Assembly (NCBI GenBank): GCA_903904005.1
Contig: CAIVAR010000020.1
Location: forward strand, 1 to 54,471
Direction: 5' to 3'
DNA length: 54,471 nt
Source of the DNA: an uncultured Anaeromyxobacter sp.
Lineage (GTDB): Bacteria > Myxococcota > Myxococcia > Myxococcales > Anaeromyxobacteraceae
A program made the translations under genes and the position numbers. Below the pieces are notes generated by a model, which ran no database searches, was not told the origin of the DNA, and saw only the letters and a program-made list of their open reading frames with translations. Of the stretch, positions 16,843 through 25,257 are shown piece by piece (position 1 is the first letter of the stretch; every line of letters starts with the position of its first letter).

Positions 16843-18309
16843 ATGAACGGGCGCGCCTCCGTCTCCGAGCTAGCCGGCCGCATGGCGGCGGTGGTGGGGG
16901 CGCGCAACTGCTTCTCCGAGGGGCCCGATCTCCTCACCTACGAGTGCGACGGCCTCACCCACGGGCGCACCCGCCCGGACCTGGTCGTGCTCCCCGGCTC
17001 CACCGAGGAGGTGGCCGAGGTGGTGCGGCTGGCCCGCGCCGCGGGTCGCCCCATCGTGCCCCGCGGTTCCGGCACGGGCCTCTCCGGCGGGGCCCGCCCC
17101 GTGCCCGGGTCGGTGGTGGTGGCGCTGTCCCGGATGCGGCGCATCCTCGAGGTGAACCTGGAGGACGGCTGGGTCCGGGTCGAGCCGGGGGTCATCAACC
17201 TCGACGTGACGAAGCACGTCTCGCCGGCCGGCTACTACTACGCGCCCGACCCGTCCTCGCAGAGCATCTGCTCCATCGGCGGGAACGTCGCCTTCAACTC
17301 GGGCGGGGCCCACTGCCTCAAGTACGGATTCACGGTGAACCACGTGCTGGGCGCCCGGGTGGTGCTCCACGACGGCAAGGTGGTCGACATCGGCGGCCCG
17401 GCCCTCGACGTGCCCGGCCACGACCTGCTCGCCGCGCTGGTGGGCAGCGAGGGCATGGTGGGCATCGTCACCGAGGTGACCTTGCGCCTCCTCCGCAAGC
17501 CCGAGACCACCCGCACCTTCTTCGCCACCTTCCCGTCCACCGACGAGGGGGGCGAGGCGGTGTCGCGCATCATCGCCGCCGGCATCCTCCCCGCCGCCAT
17601 CGAGATGATGGACCGGCTGGCCATCGTGGCCGCCAAGGCCGCCACCGGGCTCGACTGGCCCGACGTGGGGGCGGCGCTGCTCATGGACGCCGACGGCCCC
17701 ACCGCCGAGGTCGAGGACCTGTCGGAACGCGCGGTGAAGATCGCCCGCGAGGCGGGGGCCCTCGAGCTCCGGCTCCCGCGCAGCGAGGCCGAGCGGCAGC
17801 TCATGTGGAAGGGGCGCAAGAGCGCCTTCGCCGCGGTGGGGCGCATCTCCCCCAACTACATGGTGGAGGACGGCGTCATCCCGCGCTCGGAGATCGCCTC
17901 CGTGCTGCGCGAGATCGAGGGCATGGCGAAGGAGCGGGGGCTGCGGGTGGCCAACGTCTTCCATGCCGGCGACGGCAACCTGCACCCGCTCGTCCTCTAC
18001 GATGCCCGGGAGACCGGGCAGGAGGAGCGGGCCGAGCACCTGGGCGGGGAGATCCTGCGCATGTGCGTGCGGCGCGGCGGCTCCATCACCGGCGAGCACG
18101 GCGTGGGCTCCGAGAAGGCGGCCTACATGGCCGACATGTTCGGCGACGACGACCTCGACACCATGAAGCGGGTGCGCGCGGCGTTCGATCCCGACTGCTG
18201 CTTCAACCCGGGCAAGGTCTTCCCCTCCTCGCGCCTCTGCGGCGAGAAGCCGGGCCCCGGCGGCGTGGAGCATCCCGCCGTGAAGTCGGGCGAGGTGTAC
18301 CGATGGTGA
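16843..18309 (+). CDS. glcD: Glycolate oxidase FAD-binding subunit GlcD
   Basis: Flavin subunit of glycolate dehydrogenase, oxidising glycolate (or D-lactate) to glyoxylate (or pyruvate). 488 residues. The FAD-PCMH domain includes VPRGSGTGLSGGA (72-84) and CSIGGNVAFNSGG. The C-terminal FAD-oxidase domain has NVFHAGDGNLHPL and GEHGVGSEK, characteristic of GlcD/Dld-type enzymes. The end overlaps glcE by seven bases and the order D-E-F matches the E. coli glc operon, although glcC, glcG and glcB are not in this window. Closely related D-lactate dehydrogenases share these motifs, but the presence of E and F subunits favours glycolate. Confidence 0.92.
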   Translation: MNGRASVSELAGRMAAVVGARNCFSEGPDLLTYECDGLTHGRTRPDLVVLPGSTEEVAEVVRLARAAGRPIVPRGSGTGLSGGARPVPGSVVVALSRMRRILEVNLEDGWVRVEPGVINLDVTKHVSPAGYYYAPDPSSQSICSIGGNVAFNSGGAHCLKYGFTVNHVLGARVVLHDGKVVDIGGPALDVPGHDLLAALVGSEGMVGIVTEVTLRLLRKPETTRTFFATFPSTDEGGEAVSRIIAAGILPAAIEMMDRLAIVAAKAATGLDWPDVGAALLMDADGPTAEVEDLSERAVKIAREAGALELRLPRSEAERQLMWKGRKSAFAAVGRISPNYMVEDGVIPRSEIASVLREIEGMAKERGLRVANVFHAGDGNLHPLVLYDARETGQEERAEHLGGEILRMCVRRGGSITGEHGVGSEKAAYMADMFGDDDLDTMKRVRAAFDPDCCFNPGKVFPSSRLCGEKPGPGGVEHPAVKSGEVYRW

Positions 18310-19535
18310 TCCGCGAACGCGCCGGCAAGTCGGAGGACGCCGTCCAGGGGGTGGTCCCCCGGCTGGTGCTCGAGCCCGCCACGGTGGAGGAGGCGACCGC
18401 CGCGGTGGCCCGATGCGCCTCGGACCGGCTGGCCGTCGTCTTCGTCGGCGGCGGGACCGACCTCGGCCTGGGTGCCCGCCCCTTCCGGCTCGATGCGGTG
18501 ATCCGCACCGGCGCGCTCTCCCGGCTCGTCGACCACGCCCCCGCCGACCAGGTGGTCACGGCCGAGGCGGGCATGACCCTCGCCGCCCTCGGCGAGGCGC
18601 TGGCCCGCCAAAGGCAGCGGCTGGCCCTCGACGCTCCCCTCCCGGGGCGCGCCACGGTGGGCGGGGTGGTGGCCGCCAACGCCTTCGGCCCGCGCCGGAC
18701 CCGCTTCGGCGGGGCGCGCGATCTCGTGCTCGGCGTCTCGCTCGTCCGCGCCGACGGCGTCGCGGCCAAGGGTGGCGGCAAGGTGGTGAAGAACGTCGCC
18801 GGCTTCGACCTCCCGCGCCTCATGGTGGGATCCCTCGGGACGCTGGCCTTGCTCACCACCGTCACCTTCCGGGTCCACCCGCTGCCGGAGACCGAGGTCA
18901 CCGTCCTCTTCCCGGGGCTCGAGCCCGACCAGGTGCGCTCGCTCGCCGCCGCGTGGCGCGCCGCGCAGCTCGAGCCGGGCTCGGCGGCAGCCGTCTTCTC
19001 CTCCGACCGGCTCGACCTGGGCTTGCGCCTGGAGGGATTCCAGGCCGGCGTGGACGACCAGGTGGCGCGGCTGCTCGACCTCGGGCGCCGCTCCGGCCTT
19101 CCCGGCGAGCGGCTGGGCGCCGCCGAGGGCGCCGCGTTCTGGCGCCGCCACGACGCGGTCCGGGAGCAGGGTTCGCTCCGGGTGAAGATCGCCTCCACCC
19201 CCTCCCACCTGGGCGACCTGGCCCGGGCCTGGCTCCCGCCGATCCTGGGGGAGCTCTCACCCGCCGGCGCGGTGGTCTACCCCACGCTGGGGATCGCCTT
19301 CGCCTCGGGCGAGCCCGCCTCCGGCGCCGGCCTCGCCGCCGGCCTGCGCGCCGCCCGGGTCGCGGTGACCGCGGCGGGCGGGTCCCTGGTCGTGTGCGAG
19401 GCGCCGCCCGCCATCCGGCCCGCCTTCGACCCGTGGGGGCCTCCGCCCCCGTCCATCGACCTCATGCGCGCCCTCAAGGAGCGCTTCGACCCCGAGCGGC
19501 GGCTCGCCTCCGGGCGCTTCGTGGGAGGCATCTAG
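18303..19535 (+). CDS. glcE: Glycolate oxidase subunit GlcE
   Basis: Second FAD-PCMH-fold subunit of glycolate dehydrogenase, 410 residues. The FAD-binding signatures are VFVGGGTDLGLGA near residue 44 and GRATVGGVVAANAFGPRR near 117, plus KGGGKVVKNVAGFDLPRLMVGSLGTL near 156, which is strongly conserved in GlcE. It lacks the full catalytic C-terminal domain of GlcD, as expected. The ATG lies inside the last codons of glcD. The last base of its stop codon is the first base of the glcF GTG, so the three subunits are translationally linked. Confidence 0.9.
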   Translation: MVIRERAGKSEDAVQGVVPRLVLEPATVEEATAAVARCASDRLAVVFVGGGTDLGLGARPFRLDAVIRTGALSRLVDHAPADQVVTAEAGMTLAALGEALARQRQRLALDAPLPGRATVGGVVAANAFGPRRTRFGGARDLVLGVSLVRADGVAAKGGGKVVKNVAGFDLPRLMVGSLGTLALLTTVTFRVHPLPETEVTVLFPGLEPDQVRSLAAAWRAAQLEPGSAAAVFSSDRLDLGLRLEGFQAGVDDQVARLLDLGRRSGLPGERLGAAEGAAFWRRHDAVREQGSLRVKIASTPSHLGDLARAWLPPILGELSPAGAVVYPTLGIAFASGEPASGAGLAAGLRAARVAVTAAGGSLVVCEAPPAIRPAFDPWGPPPPSIDLMRALKERFDPERRLASGRFVGGI

Positions 19536-20818
19536 TGACGGGCTCCGGTCGCCATCCCGCGCTCGACTGCGTCCACTGCGGCTTCTGCCTGCCGGTCTGC
19601 CCCACCTGGACCGCCTGGGCGCGCGAGCCCGACTCCCCGCGCGGCCGCATCGAGATCGCCCGCGCCATGCTCGACGGCGCCGCACCCACCGCGGAGATGG
19701 TGTCGCACCTCGACTCCTGCCTGGGCTGCATGGCCTGCCTGGCCGCCTGCCCTTCCGGCGTCCGCTACGACGTGGTCATCGAGGAGGCGCGCGCCCGGAT
19801 CGAGGCGTCGGGCGTACGCACCTCGGCCGACGCGGGACTCCGGTCGCTCCTCTTCTCGCTCTTCCCGCACCCCGGGCGGCTGCGCGTGGCGGCGGTCTTC
19901 CTGTGGCTCTGGCGGATCACCGGGCTGCGCTGGCTGACCCGGGCGCTCGGCCTCACCCGGCTCGTGCCCTTCCTCGGGCGGCTCGACGCGCTCGCCCCCG
20001 ACCTGGGGCTCGCCGAGATCACCTCGAGCCTCCCGGCCTCCACGCCGGCGACGGGCGAGCGGCGCGGGCGCGTGGCCCTCGTGGGCGGATGCGTGCAGCG
20101 GGTCTTCTTCCCCGGCGTGAACGAGGCCACGCTGCGCGTCCTCTCGGCCGAGGGGTACGAGGTGGTCGTCCCGGAAGGTCAGGGCTGCTGCGGCGCCCTC
20201 TCCGTGCACGCCGGCCGCGACGAGGAAGCCCGCGCCATGACGCGCGCGCTGGTGGAGCGGCTCGAGGCGTCGGGCGCCGACACCTTCCTCGTGAACGCGG
20301 CGGGGTGCGGCTCGCACCTGAAGGATCTGGGGCATCTCTTCCACGCGGACCCGGCCTGGCACACCCGCGCCACGGCCTTCTCGCGGAAGGTGAAGGACGT
20401 CACGGAGTTCCTGGCCGCCGTCGCCCCGCGGGCGCCGCGTCACCCCATCGCCGGGAAGGTCGCCTACCACTCGCCCTGCCACCTGGGGCACGCCCAGGGC
20501 ATCCAGGACCCGCCGCGGGCGCTGCTCCGCGCCATCCCCGGGCTCGACCTCGTCGAGGTCGCCGAGGGGGACCAGTGCTGCGGGAGCGCCGGCATCTACA
20601 ACCTGGTCCAGGTGGAGGCCTCGGACGAGCTGGGGGCGCGCAAGGCCGGCAACGTCCTCGCCACCGGGGCCCCCTTCCTGGCGAGCGCCAACCCCGGCTG
20701 CACCCTCCAGGTGCTCCGGGTGCTCCGCGAGAAGGGGGCGTCGGTCCAGGCGGCCCACCCCATCGAGATCCTCGACGCGTCGATCCGGGGGAAGCCCTTC
20801 CCGGGTGGGGGCGGGTAG
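19535..20818 (+). CDS. glcF: Glycolate oxidase iron-sulfur subunit GlcF
   Basis: Electron-transfer subunit passing electrons from the flavin subunits towards the quinone pool. 427 residues. There are two 4Fe-4S motifs (Cys12/15/18/22 and Cys63/66/69/73) and two CCG domains, GCCGALSVHAG near 224 and QCCGSAGIYNL near 349. A central hydrophobic, arginine-bordered stretch (about 105-145) may associate with the membrane. The GTG start overlaps the glcE stop by one base. Confidence 0.91.
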   Translation: MTGSGRHPALDCVHCGFCLPVCPTWTAWAREPDSPRGRIEIARAMLDGAAPTAEMVSHLDSCLGCMACLAACPSGVRYDVVIEEARARIEASGVRTSADAGLRSLLFSLFPHPGRLRVAAVFLWLWRITGLRWLTRALGLTRLVPFLGRLDALAPDLGLAEITSSLPASTPATGERRGRVALVGGCVQRVFFPGVNEATLRVLSAEGYEVVVPEGQGCCGALSVHAGRDEEARAMTRALVERLEASGADTFLVNAAGCGSHLKDLGHLFHADPAWHTRATAFSRKVKDVTEFLAAVAPRAPRHPIAGKVAYHSPCHLGHAQGIQDPPRALLRAIPGLDLVEVAEGDQCCGSAGIYNLVQVEASDELGARKAGNVLATGAPFLASANPGCTLQVLRVLREKGASVQAAHPIEILDASIRGKPFPGGGG

Positions 20819-20842
20819 TCGCGAACGAAAGGACCGTTTCTC

Positions 20843-21214
20843 ATGAAGAGCCTGCTCGCAGCCGCCCTGCTGGTCTTCGCCGCCGTCGCGTCCGCCCAGG
20901 GCACCCCCTCGCCCGCTCCCGGGAAGGTCGATGGTGCCGCGGCGAAGTCGCTCGTCGCCGCCGGCACCAAGGTGGTCGACGTCCGCACCGCCGACGAGTT
21001 CGCCTCCGGCCACGTCCCCGGCGCCATCAACATCCCGTACGACCAGTTCCCTGGGCGCGCCGCCGAGATCGGCCCTCCCTCCACCCCGGTGGTCCTCTAC
21101 TGCCGGTCCGGTCGGCGCAGCGCCATCGCCGCCGAGGCCCTCCGCAAGGCTGGCTACACGAAGCTTTACGACATGCAGACCGTCACCGCCTGGCCGGGTA
21201 CCCTCGCGAAGTGA
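20843..21214 (+). CDS. Exported rhodanese-like domain protein
   Basis: Small sulfurtransferase-fold protein, 123 residues. A signal peptide is visible (MKSLLAAALLVFAAVASAQ, cleavage probably after ASA at about 18). The single rhodanese domain has the DVRTADEFASGHVPGA segment (about 47-62) and the active loop LYCRSGRR with the catalytic cysteine near 95. The end (DMQTVTAWPG) matches periplasmic rhodaneses of the PspE class, though most have MxGGxxxW and here a TVTAW variant is seen. It is 24 bases after glcF and overlaps the hydrolase gene by four bases. Its physiological role is unknown. Confidence 0.83.
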   Translation: MKSLLAAALLVFAAVASAQGTPSPAPGKVDGAAAKSLVAAGTKVVDVRTADEFASGHVPGAINIPYDQFPGRAAEIGPPSTPVVLYCRSGRRSAIAAEALRKAGYTKLYDMQTVTAWPGTLAK

Positions 21215-22101
21215 CCGCCGCCGCGCTCGCCCTCCTGCTCGTCGCCGCCGGCCCGGCGGCCCCTCGGCAGGGAACGGCGCGGGCGCCCGACGGCCTCGCC
21301 ATCGCCTACGACGTCCGCGGCCAGGGCAAGGTCGCGGTGGTCCTCATCCACTGCTGGGCCTGCGACCGCGCCTTCTGGAAGGAACAGGTCGAGCCGCTCT
21401 CCCGGCGCCACCGCGTGGTCACGCTCGACCTGGGCGGCCACGGGGGCTCGGGGGCCGACCGGGCTCACTTCACGGTCGCCGGGCTGGGGGCGGACGTGGA
21501 GGCGGTGGTCCTCGCCCTGAAGCTCGATCGGGTGGTCCTCGTCGGACACTCGATGGGTGGGGCGGTGGCGCTCGATGCGGCCCGGCGCATGCCCGGGCGC
21601 GTCCTCGGGGTGGTCGCGGTCGACTCGCTCCACGACGTGGAGCGCCCGATCCCCCGGGAAACGGCCGAGAAGCTGGCCGCGCTCTACGAGGAGGACTTCC
21701 CCGGCACCATGTCGTCGATGGTCCACCGGATGTTCCCGCCCTCCGCCGACCCGGCGGTCGTGGAGTTCGTCGCCTCCCGCGCCGCCTCGACCCGCCCCGG
21801 CCCCGCCATCGCGCTGCTGCGCGACTACCCGGGGCTCGACCTGGCCGCCTGGATGGAGGCGGCCGGGGTGCCGGTGCGGGCCATCCAGTCGGGGCCGCCG
21901 CTCAGCCCGGTCACGAAGCTCGGGGTGAACCGCCGCCACGGCAACTACGACGCGTCGTTCATGGACGGCGTGGGGCACTACCCGATGCTGGAGCGCCCCG
22001 CCGAGTTCAACCGGCGGCTGGAGGCGGCGACGGCCGAGGTGATCGAGGCTCAGCGCTCGGCGCGGACCGGCACGCCCGTGCCGCGGAAGGCGACGAACTG
22101 A
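21211..22101 (+). CDS. Alpha/beta hydrolase, probably exported
   Basis: Serine hydrolase of the alpha/beta-fold, 296 residues. The nucleophile elbow GHSMGG is near residue 113; LIHCWACD supplies the oxyanion-hole HG-like region (here HC), and GVGHYPMLE near 255 contains the catalytic histidine. The N-terminal 18 residues are hydrophobic and alanine-rich (LALLLVAAGPAA), suggesting export or anchoring, as with the rhodanese encoded before it. Translation starts at a GTG overlapping the rhodanese stop. The substrate is not predictable. The gene ends four bases from the convergent bfr. Confidence 0.8.
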   Translation: MTAAALALLLVAAGPAAPRQGTARAPDGLAIAYDVRGQGKVAVVLIHCWACDRAFWKEQVEPLSRRHRVVTLDLGGHGGSGADRAHFTVAGLGADVEAVVLALKLDRVVLVGHSMGGAVALDAARRMPGRVLGVVAVDSLHDVERPIPRETAEKLAALYEEDFPGTMSSMVHRMFPPSADPAVVEFVASRAASTRPGPAIALLRDYPGLDLAAWMEAAGVPVRAIQSGPPLSPVTKLGVNRRHGNYDASFMDGVGHYPMLERPAEFNRRLEAATAEVIEAQRSARTGTPVPRKATN

Positions 22102-22105
22102 TCCG

Positions 22106-22582
22106 CTACTCGCCTTCCTTCACCTGCTGGGCAAGGTAGTTCTGGATGCCCACCTGTTCCACGAGGGTGAGCTGCGCCTCCAGCCAGTCGGCGTGCTCCT
22201 CCTCGTCGACCAGGATCTCCTCGAGCAGCTCGGCCGTGCCGTTGTCCCCCCGATCGCGGCACAGCGCGATCCCGGCGTTCAGCACCGGGATGGCCCGCTT
22301 CTCGAGGGCGAGGTCGCTCTTCAGCTGCTCGGCCACGGTCTCGCCGATCTCGAGCTTGCCGAGCTTCTGGAGGTTGGGGTGCCCCTCCAGGTAGAGGATG
22401 CGCTGGATCACCTTGTCGGCATGCTGCATCTCGTCGATCGACTCGGCGCGGACCTTCTTCCAGAGCCGCTCGTAGCCCCAGTTCTCGCAGAGCCGGGCGT
22501 GCAGGAAGTACTGGTTGATGGCGGTGAGCTCGTTGGCGAGCACGTCGTTCAGCAGCGCGATGACTCGGGTATCACCCTTCAT
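22106..22582 (-). CDS. bfr: Bacterioferritin
   Basis: 24-mer iron-storage protein with ferroxidase activity, 158 residues. All E. coli Bfr ferroxidase ligands occur at the same positions (Glu18, Glu51, His54, Glu94, Glu127, His130). The haem-ligating methionine is at Met52, so this is a true haem-binding bacterioferritin. It is the second gene of a bfd-bfr unit, 18 bases after bfd. The Fur-type site upstream of bfd would link expression to iron status. Confidence 0.96.
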   Translation of the reverse strand: MKGDTRVIALLNDVLANELTAINQYFLHARLCENWGYERLWKKVRAESIDEMQHADKVIQRILYLEGHPNLQKLGKLEIGETVAEQLKSDLALEKRAIPVLNAGIALCRDRGDNGTAELLEEILVDEEEHADWLEAQLTLVEQVGIQNYLAQQVKEGE

Positions 22583-22600
22583 GGCGTCTCTCCTCGGCCG

Positions 22601-22810
22601 CTACGCGGCAAGGCCTGCGTTGGGGCAGCCCGTGCAAGGAGCGGGACGGCACGGGCGCGCGGTCGACACGATACGCTCGACCGTCTCGGTGCAGCAACCG
22701 CAGTCGGTCCCGGCGCCGGTCACCCGGACGATGTCGGGGAGGGAGCGGCCGGCCTCGGCGGCCATGCGGAGTTCTCGGTCGGATACGGCGCGGCAGGAGC
22801 AAACGATCAT
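22601..22810 (-). CDS. bfd: Bacterioferritin-associated [2Fe-2S] ferredoxin
   Basis: Small ferredoxin that reduces the bacterioferritin core to release iron, 69 residues. Cys4 and Cys6 (CSC) and Cys37/Cys40 (CGCC) match the Cys4/Cys6/Cys38/Cys41 cluster ligands of E. coli Bfd. GGAGGG precedes the ATG. An extra C-terminal run with cysteines at 54, 59 and 62 (CRPAPCTGCP) is absent from E. coli Bfd and resembles tails of NirB/BFD-like domains. The order bfd then bfr on one strand and the Fur-like box 40 bases upstream support joint iron-dependent control. Confidence 0.92.
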   Translation of the reverse strand: MIVCSCRAVSDRELRMAAEAGRSLPDIVRVTGAGTDCGCCTETVERIVSTARPCRPAPCTGCPNAGLAA

Positions 22811-22849
22811 TCCACCCTCCGGCCGGCGATCCCGGCCGCAGATTCAATG

Positions 22850-22866
22850 TTGAGAATCATTATCAA
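22850..22866. promoter_or_regulatory. Fur box between bfd-bfr and the divergent haem-binding gene
   Basis: The 17-base stretch TTGAGAATCATTATCAA is a palindrome with one mismatched pair, and matches the 7-1-7 Fur consensus (TGATAAT-N-ATTATCA) at all but one position. It is strikingly AT-rich in a GC-rich region. It is 40 bases before the bfd ATG and 73 bases before the plus-strand gene at 22939, so either or both may be Fur targets. Confidence 0.8.
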
Positions 22867-22938
22867 CACCGGAGGTCCGGGTCAAGCCCCTCCGGGGGCT
22901 GCCCGGCGCCGAGCCGGCGGCGGGCGTAGAATCGGGCC

Positions 22939-23574
22939 ATGGCCCGATTCCCCAAGGACATCTTCACCGAGCCCGACGTCGACCCCGACACCCTCGCGAA
23001 CCTCGGCCCCCTCGCGGGCATGGCCGGGATCTGGGAGGGGCGGAAGGGTTCCGACGACCACCCGGTGGCCGAGGGCACCGAGACGGACGTCTACGTGGAG
23101 CGCTACGAGCTCCAGCCCATCGACGGCCAGACCAACGGCCCGCAGCTCCTCTACGGGCTGCGCTACCACGTCCACATCGTGAAGCCTGGCGAGGCCCAGA
23201 CCTTCCACGACCAGGTGGGCTACTGGCTCTGGGAGCCGGCCACCCGGACCGTCTACCAGACCCTCGCCATCCCCCGCGGCCAGGTGGCGATGGCCATGGG
23301 GAAGGCACGGGCCGGCGCCCGGAAGTTCACGATCCGTTCCGAGCGGGGGAGCACGGTGAACGGCATCTGCTCGAACCCGTTCCTGGAGCACGCCTACCGG
23401 ACGGTGAGCTGGTCCATCACCGTCTCGTTCCCGCGGAGCGGGGTCTTCTCCTACGAGCAGGAGACGCTGCTGCGGATCCCCGGGCGCCGGAAGACCTTCC
23501 GCCACACCGACCGGAACACGCTGCGCCGGATCGGGCCGCCCACGCCCAACCCCACCGCGCCCCGGCGGCGGTAG
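22939..23574 (+). CDS. Nitrobindin/FABP-like haem-binding beta-barrel protein
   Basis: 211 residues, probably cytosolic. The N-terminal GPLAGMAGIWEGRKG (about 24-38) is the GxWxGxG-type motif of the nitrobindin/THAP4-like lipocalin-fold family. HDQVGYWLWEPA and a C-terminal FRHTDRNTLRRI follow where family members carry strand residues and the haem-proximal histidine. Known members bind ferric haem and can isomerise peroxynitrite; this one is longer (by about 40 residues) than minimal nitrobindins. It shares an intergenic region and possibly a Fur box with bfd-bfr, consistent with a haem or iron role. Function in detail is inferred. Confidence 0.72.
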   Translation: MARFPKDIFTEPDVDPDTLANLGPLAGMAGIWEGRKGSDDHPVAEGTETDVYVERYELQPIDGQTNGPQLLYGLRYHVHIVKPGEAQTFHDQVGYWLWEPATRTVYQTLAIPRGQVAMAMGKARAGARKFTIRSERGSTVNGICSNPFLEHAYRTVSWSITVSFPRSGVFSYEQETLLRIPGRRKTFRHTDRNTLRRIGPPTPNPTAPRRR

Positions 23575-23595
23575 GGCGCGGGGCGGCTGCGACGC

Positions 23596-24189
23596 TCAGC
23601 GCCGGGCTGCGCGGATCCAGCCCGGCACGCGGGCGAGGAGGAGCAGCGCGAAGACCGCCGCGAAGAGGAGCGGGCGCGTCGGGTCGGCCTTCACCCGCCA
23701 GGCGAAGTGGACCACCGCCAGCGCCGCCGCCACGTAGACGAGCCGGTGCAGGAGCTTCCAGCGCCGGTAACCGAGCCGAAGGAGCCACCCGTCGGTGGAG
23801 GTGACGGCGAGCGGCACGAGGCAGAGCAGCGCGGCGAAGCCCACCATGAGGAACGGCCGCCTGGTGAGATCCCGCGAGATGGTCTGCCAGTCGAAGAACT
23901 TGTCGACCCCCACGTAGAAGAGGAAATGGGCGAGCGCATAGCCGAAGGCCGTCACCCCGAGGATGCGCCGCAGCCGCTGCGGCCAGGACACGCCGAGCAG
24001 GTCCTTCGCCGGCGTGGGAACGAGCGCGAGCGCCAGGATGACGAGGGTCCAGAACCCGAGCCGGTTCTGGACCGCCTCGATCGGATTCGCGCCCAGGCCG
24101 CCCGTCGCGGCATCCCACCCGATCTTCACGACCGGCAGGAGCAGCACGGCCACGGCGGCCGGTCGGAGCCAGCGGCCCGCGGCCGTCAG
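23596..24189 (-). CDS. msrQ: Haem-binding membrane subunit MsrQ of periplasmic methionine sulfoxide reductase
   Basis: Membrane cytochrome that passes quinol electrons to MsrP, repairing oxidised methionines in the periplasm. About 197 residues with six hydrophobic spans. [11 protein letters not shown], an [10 protein letters not shown] histidine segment, [11 protein letters not shown] (haem-ligand type histidine) and [11 protein letters not shown] match E. coli MsrQ (211 residues). The start is uncertain: no ATG or GTG precedes the first expected helix. The best candidate is a CTG at 24189 overlapping the msrP stop, five to six bases after GAGGAAG. A GTG at 24153 would remove part of the first helix. 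Confidence 0.85.
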   Translation of the reverse strand: MTAAGRWLRPAAVAVLLLPVVKIGWDAATGGLGANPIEAVQNRLGFWTLVILALALVPTPAKDLLGVSWPQRLRRILGVTAFGYALAHFLFYVGVDKFFDWQTISRDLTRRPFLMVGFAALLCLVPLAVTSTDGWLLRLGYRRWKLLHRLVYVAAALAVVHFAWRVKADPTRPLLFAAVFALLLLARVPGWIRAARR

Positions 24190-25142
24190 TAGAGCTTCCT
24201 CGGGTCGAGCCCCGCGTAGAGCCCGGCCACCTCGGCCGCGTAGCCGTTGAACGGGAGGGTGTCCCGCCGGAAGAATTCCCCGAGCCGCCGTTCCTTGGCC
24301 TGGCTCCAGCGCGGGTGATCGACCGCCGGGTTCACGTTGCCGTAGAAGCCGTACTCGGTGGGGGCCATGAGGGCCCAGGTGGTCCGCGGCTGCTCCTCGA
24401 CGAGGCGCATGCGGACGATCGACTTCGCCCCCTTGAATCCGTACTTCCACGGGGTGATGACCCGCAGCGGCGCGCCGTTCTGCGGCGGCAGCACCCGCCC
24501 GTAGAGCCCGACCGCCAGGAGCGTGAGCGGGTTCATGGCCTCGTCGATGCGCAGCCCCTCGGTGTAGGGCCACTCGAGGATGCGGCTGGCCTGCCCGGGC
24601 ATCTGCGCCTTGTCGAGCAGCGTCTCGAACACGACGTACTTCGCCCGGGAGGTGGGCTCGACCCGCTTCAGGAGCTCGGAGAGCGGGAAGCCCACCCAGG
24701 GCACCACCATCGACCAGGCCTCGACGCAGCGGAAGCGGTAGATCCGCTCCTCGAGCGGCGCCATCTTCAGGATCTCCTCGATGCCGATGGCCCGCGCCTT
24801 CTTCACCTCTCCCTCGACGGCGAGCGTCCAGGGGCGGACCCGCAGGCCGGAGGCGCGCTTCGCGGGATCGGCCTTGTCGGTCCCGAACTCGTAGAAGTTG
24901 TTGTAGGTCGTGACCGACTTCCAGGGGGTGGGCTTCTCGCCGCCCGCCATCTCCAGCTTGCGGGCCACCGGCAGGACCTCCCCGGAGGGATCGTCCTCCC
25001 CTGCCCCGGCCGGGAGCGGCAGCGCCGAGGCCGCCGCGCCGATGGCGCCGGCCGCGCCGAGCCGCAGGAAGTCCCTGCGCCGGAGCCAGGTCTCCTCGGG
25101 TGTGGCCTCGGACCCTCTCAGGTCGGGTTTCCATCGCGCCAT
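24186..25142 (-). CDS. msrP: Periplasmic methionine sulfoxide reductase catalytic subunit MsrP
   Basis: Molybdopterin enzyme reducing methionine sulfoxide in exported proteins, 318 residues. A Tat signal is visible ([12 protein letters not shown], residues 21-32, then an alanine-rich hydrophobic core to about 45). [11 protein letters not shown] places the molybdenum-ligating cysteine at 139. Family features such as [13 protein letters not shown] (78-90), [10 protein letters not shown] and [10 protein letters not shown] are present. The msrP-msrQ order matches known operons. The gene reads away from the divergent small secreted-protein gene at 25258. Confidence 0.94.
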   Translation of the reverse strand: MARWKPDLRGSEATPEETWLRRRDFLRLGAAGAIGAAASALPLPAGAGEDDPSGEVLPVARKLEMAGGEKPTPWKSVTTYNNFYEFGTDKADPAKRASGLRVRPWTLAVEGEVKKARAIGIEEILKMAPLEERIYRFRCVEAWSMVVPWVGFPLSELLKRVEPTSRAKYVVFETLLDKAQMPGQASRILEWPYTEGLRIDEAMNPLTLLAVGLYGRVLPPQNGAPLRVITPWKYGFKGAKSIVRMRLVEEQPRTTWALMAPTEYGFYGNVNPAVDHPRWSQAKERRLGEFFRRDTLPFNGYAAEVAGLYAGLDPRKLY

Positions 25143-25257
25143 GGGCTCTCCTTCGGGGGAATGGGTCCATAACCCGCGGGGGCGCCCCGGGCATCCCGCA
25201 TCCCCCGTCCGTCACAAGGCGGCAGGTTCGGTCTCAGTTACCGGAAAGGAGGTCTTC

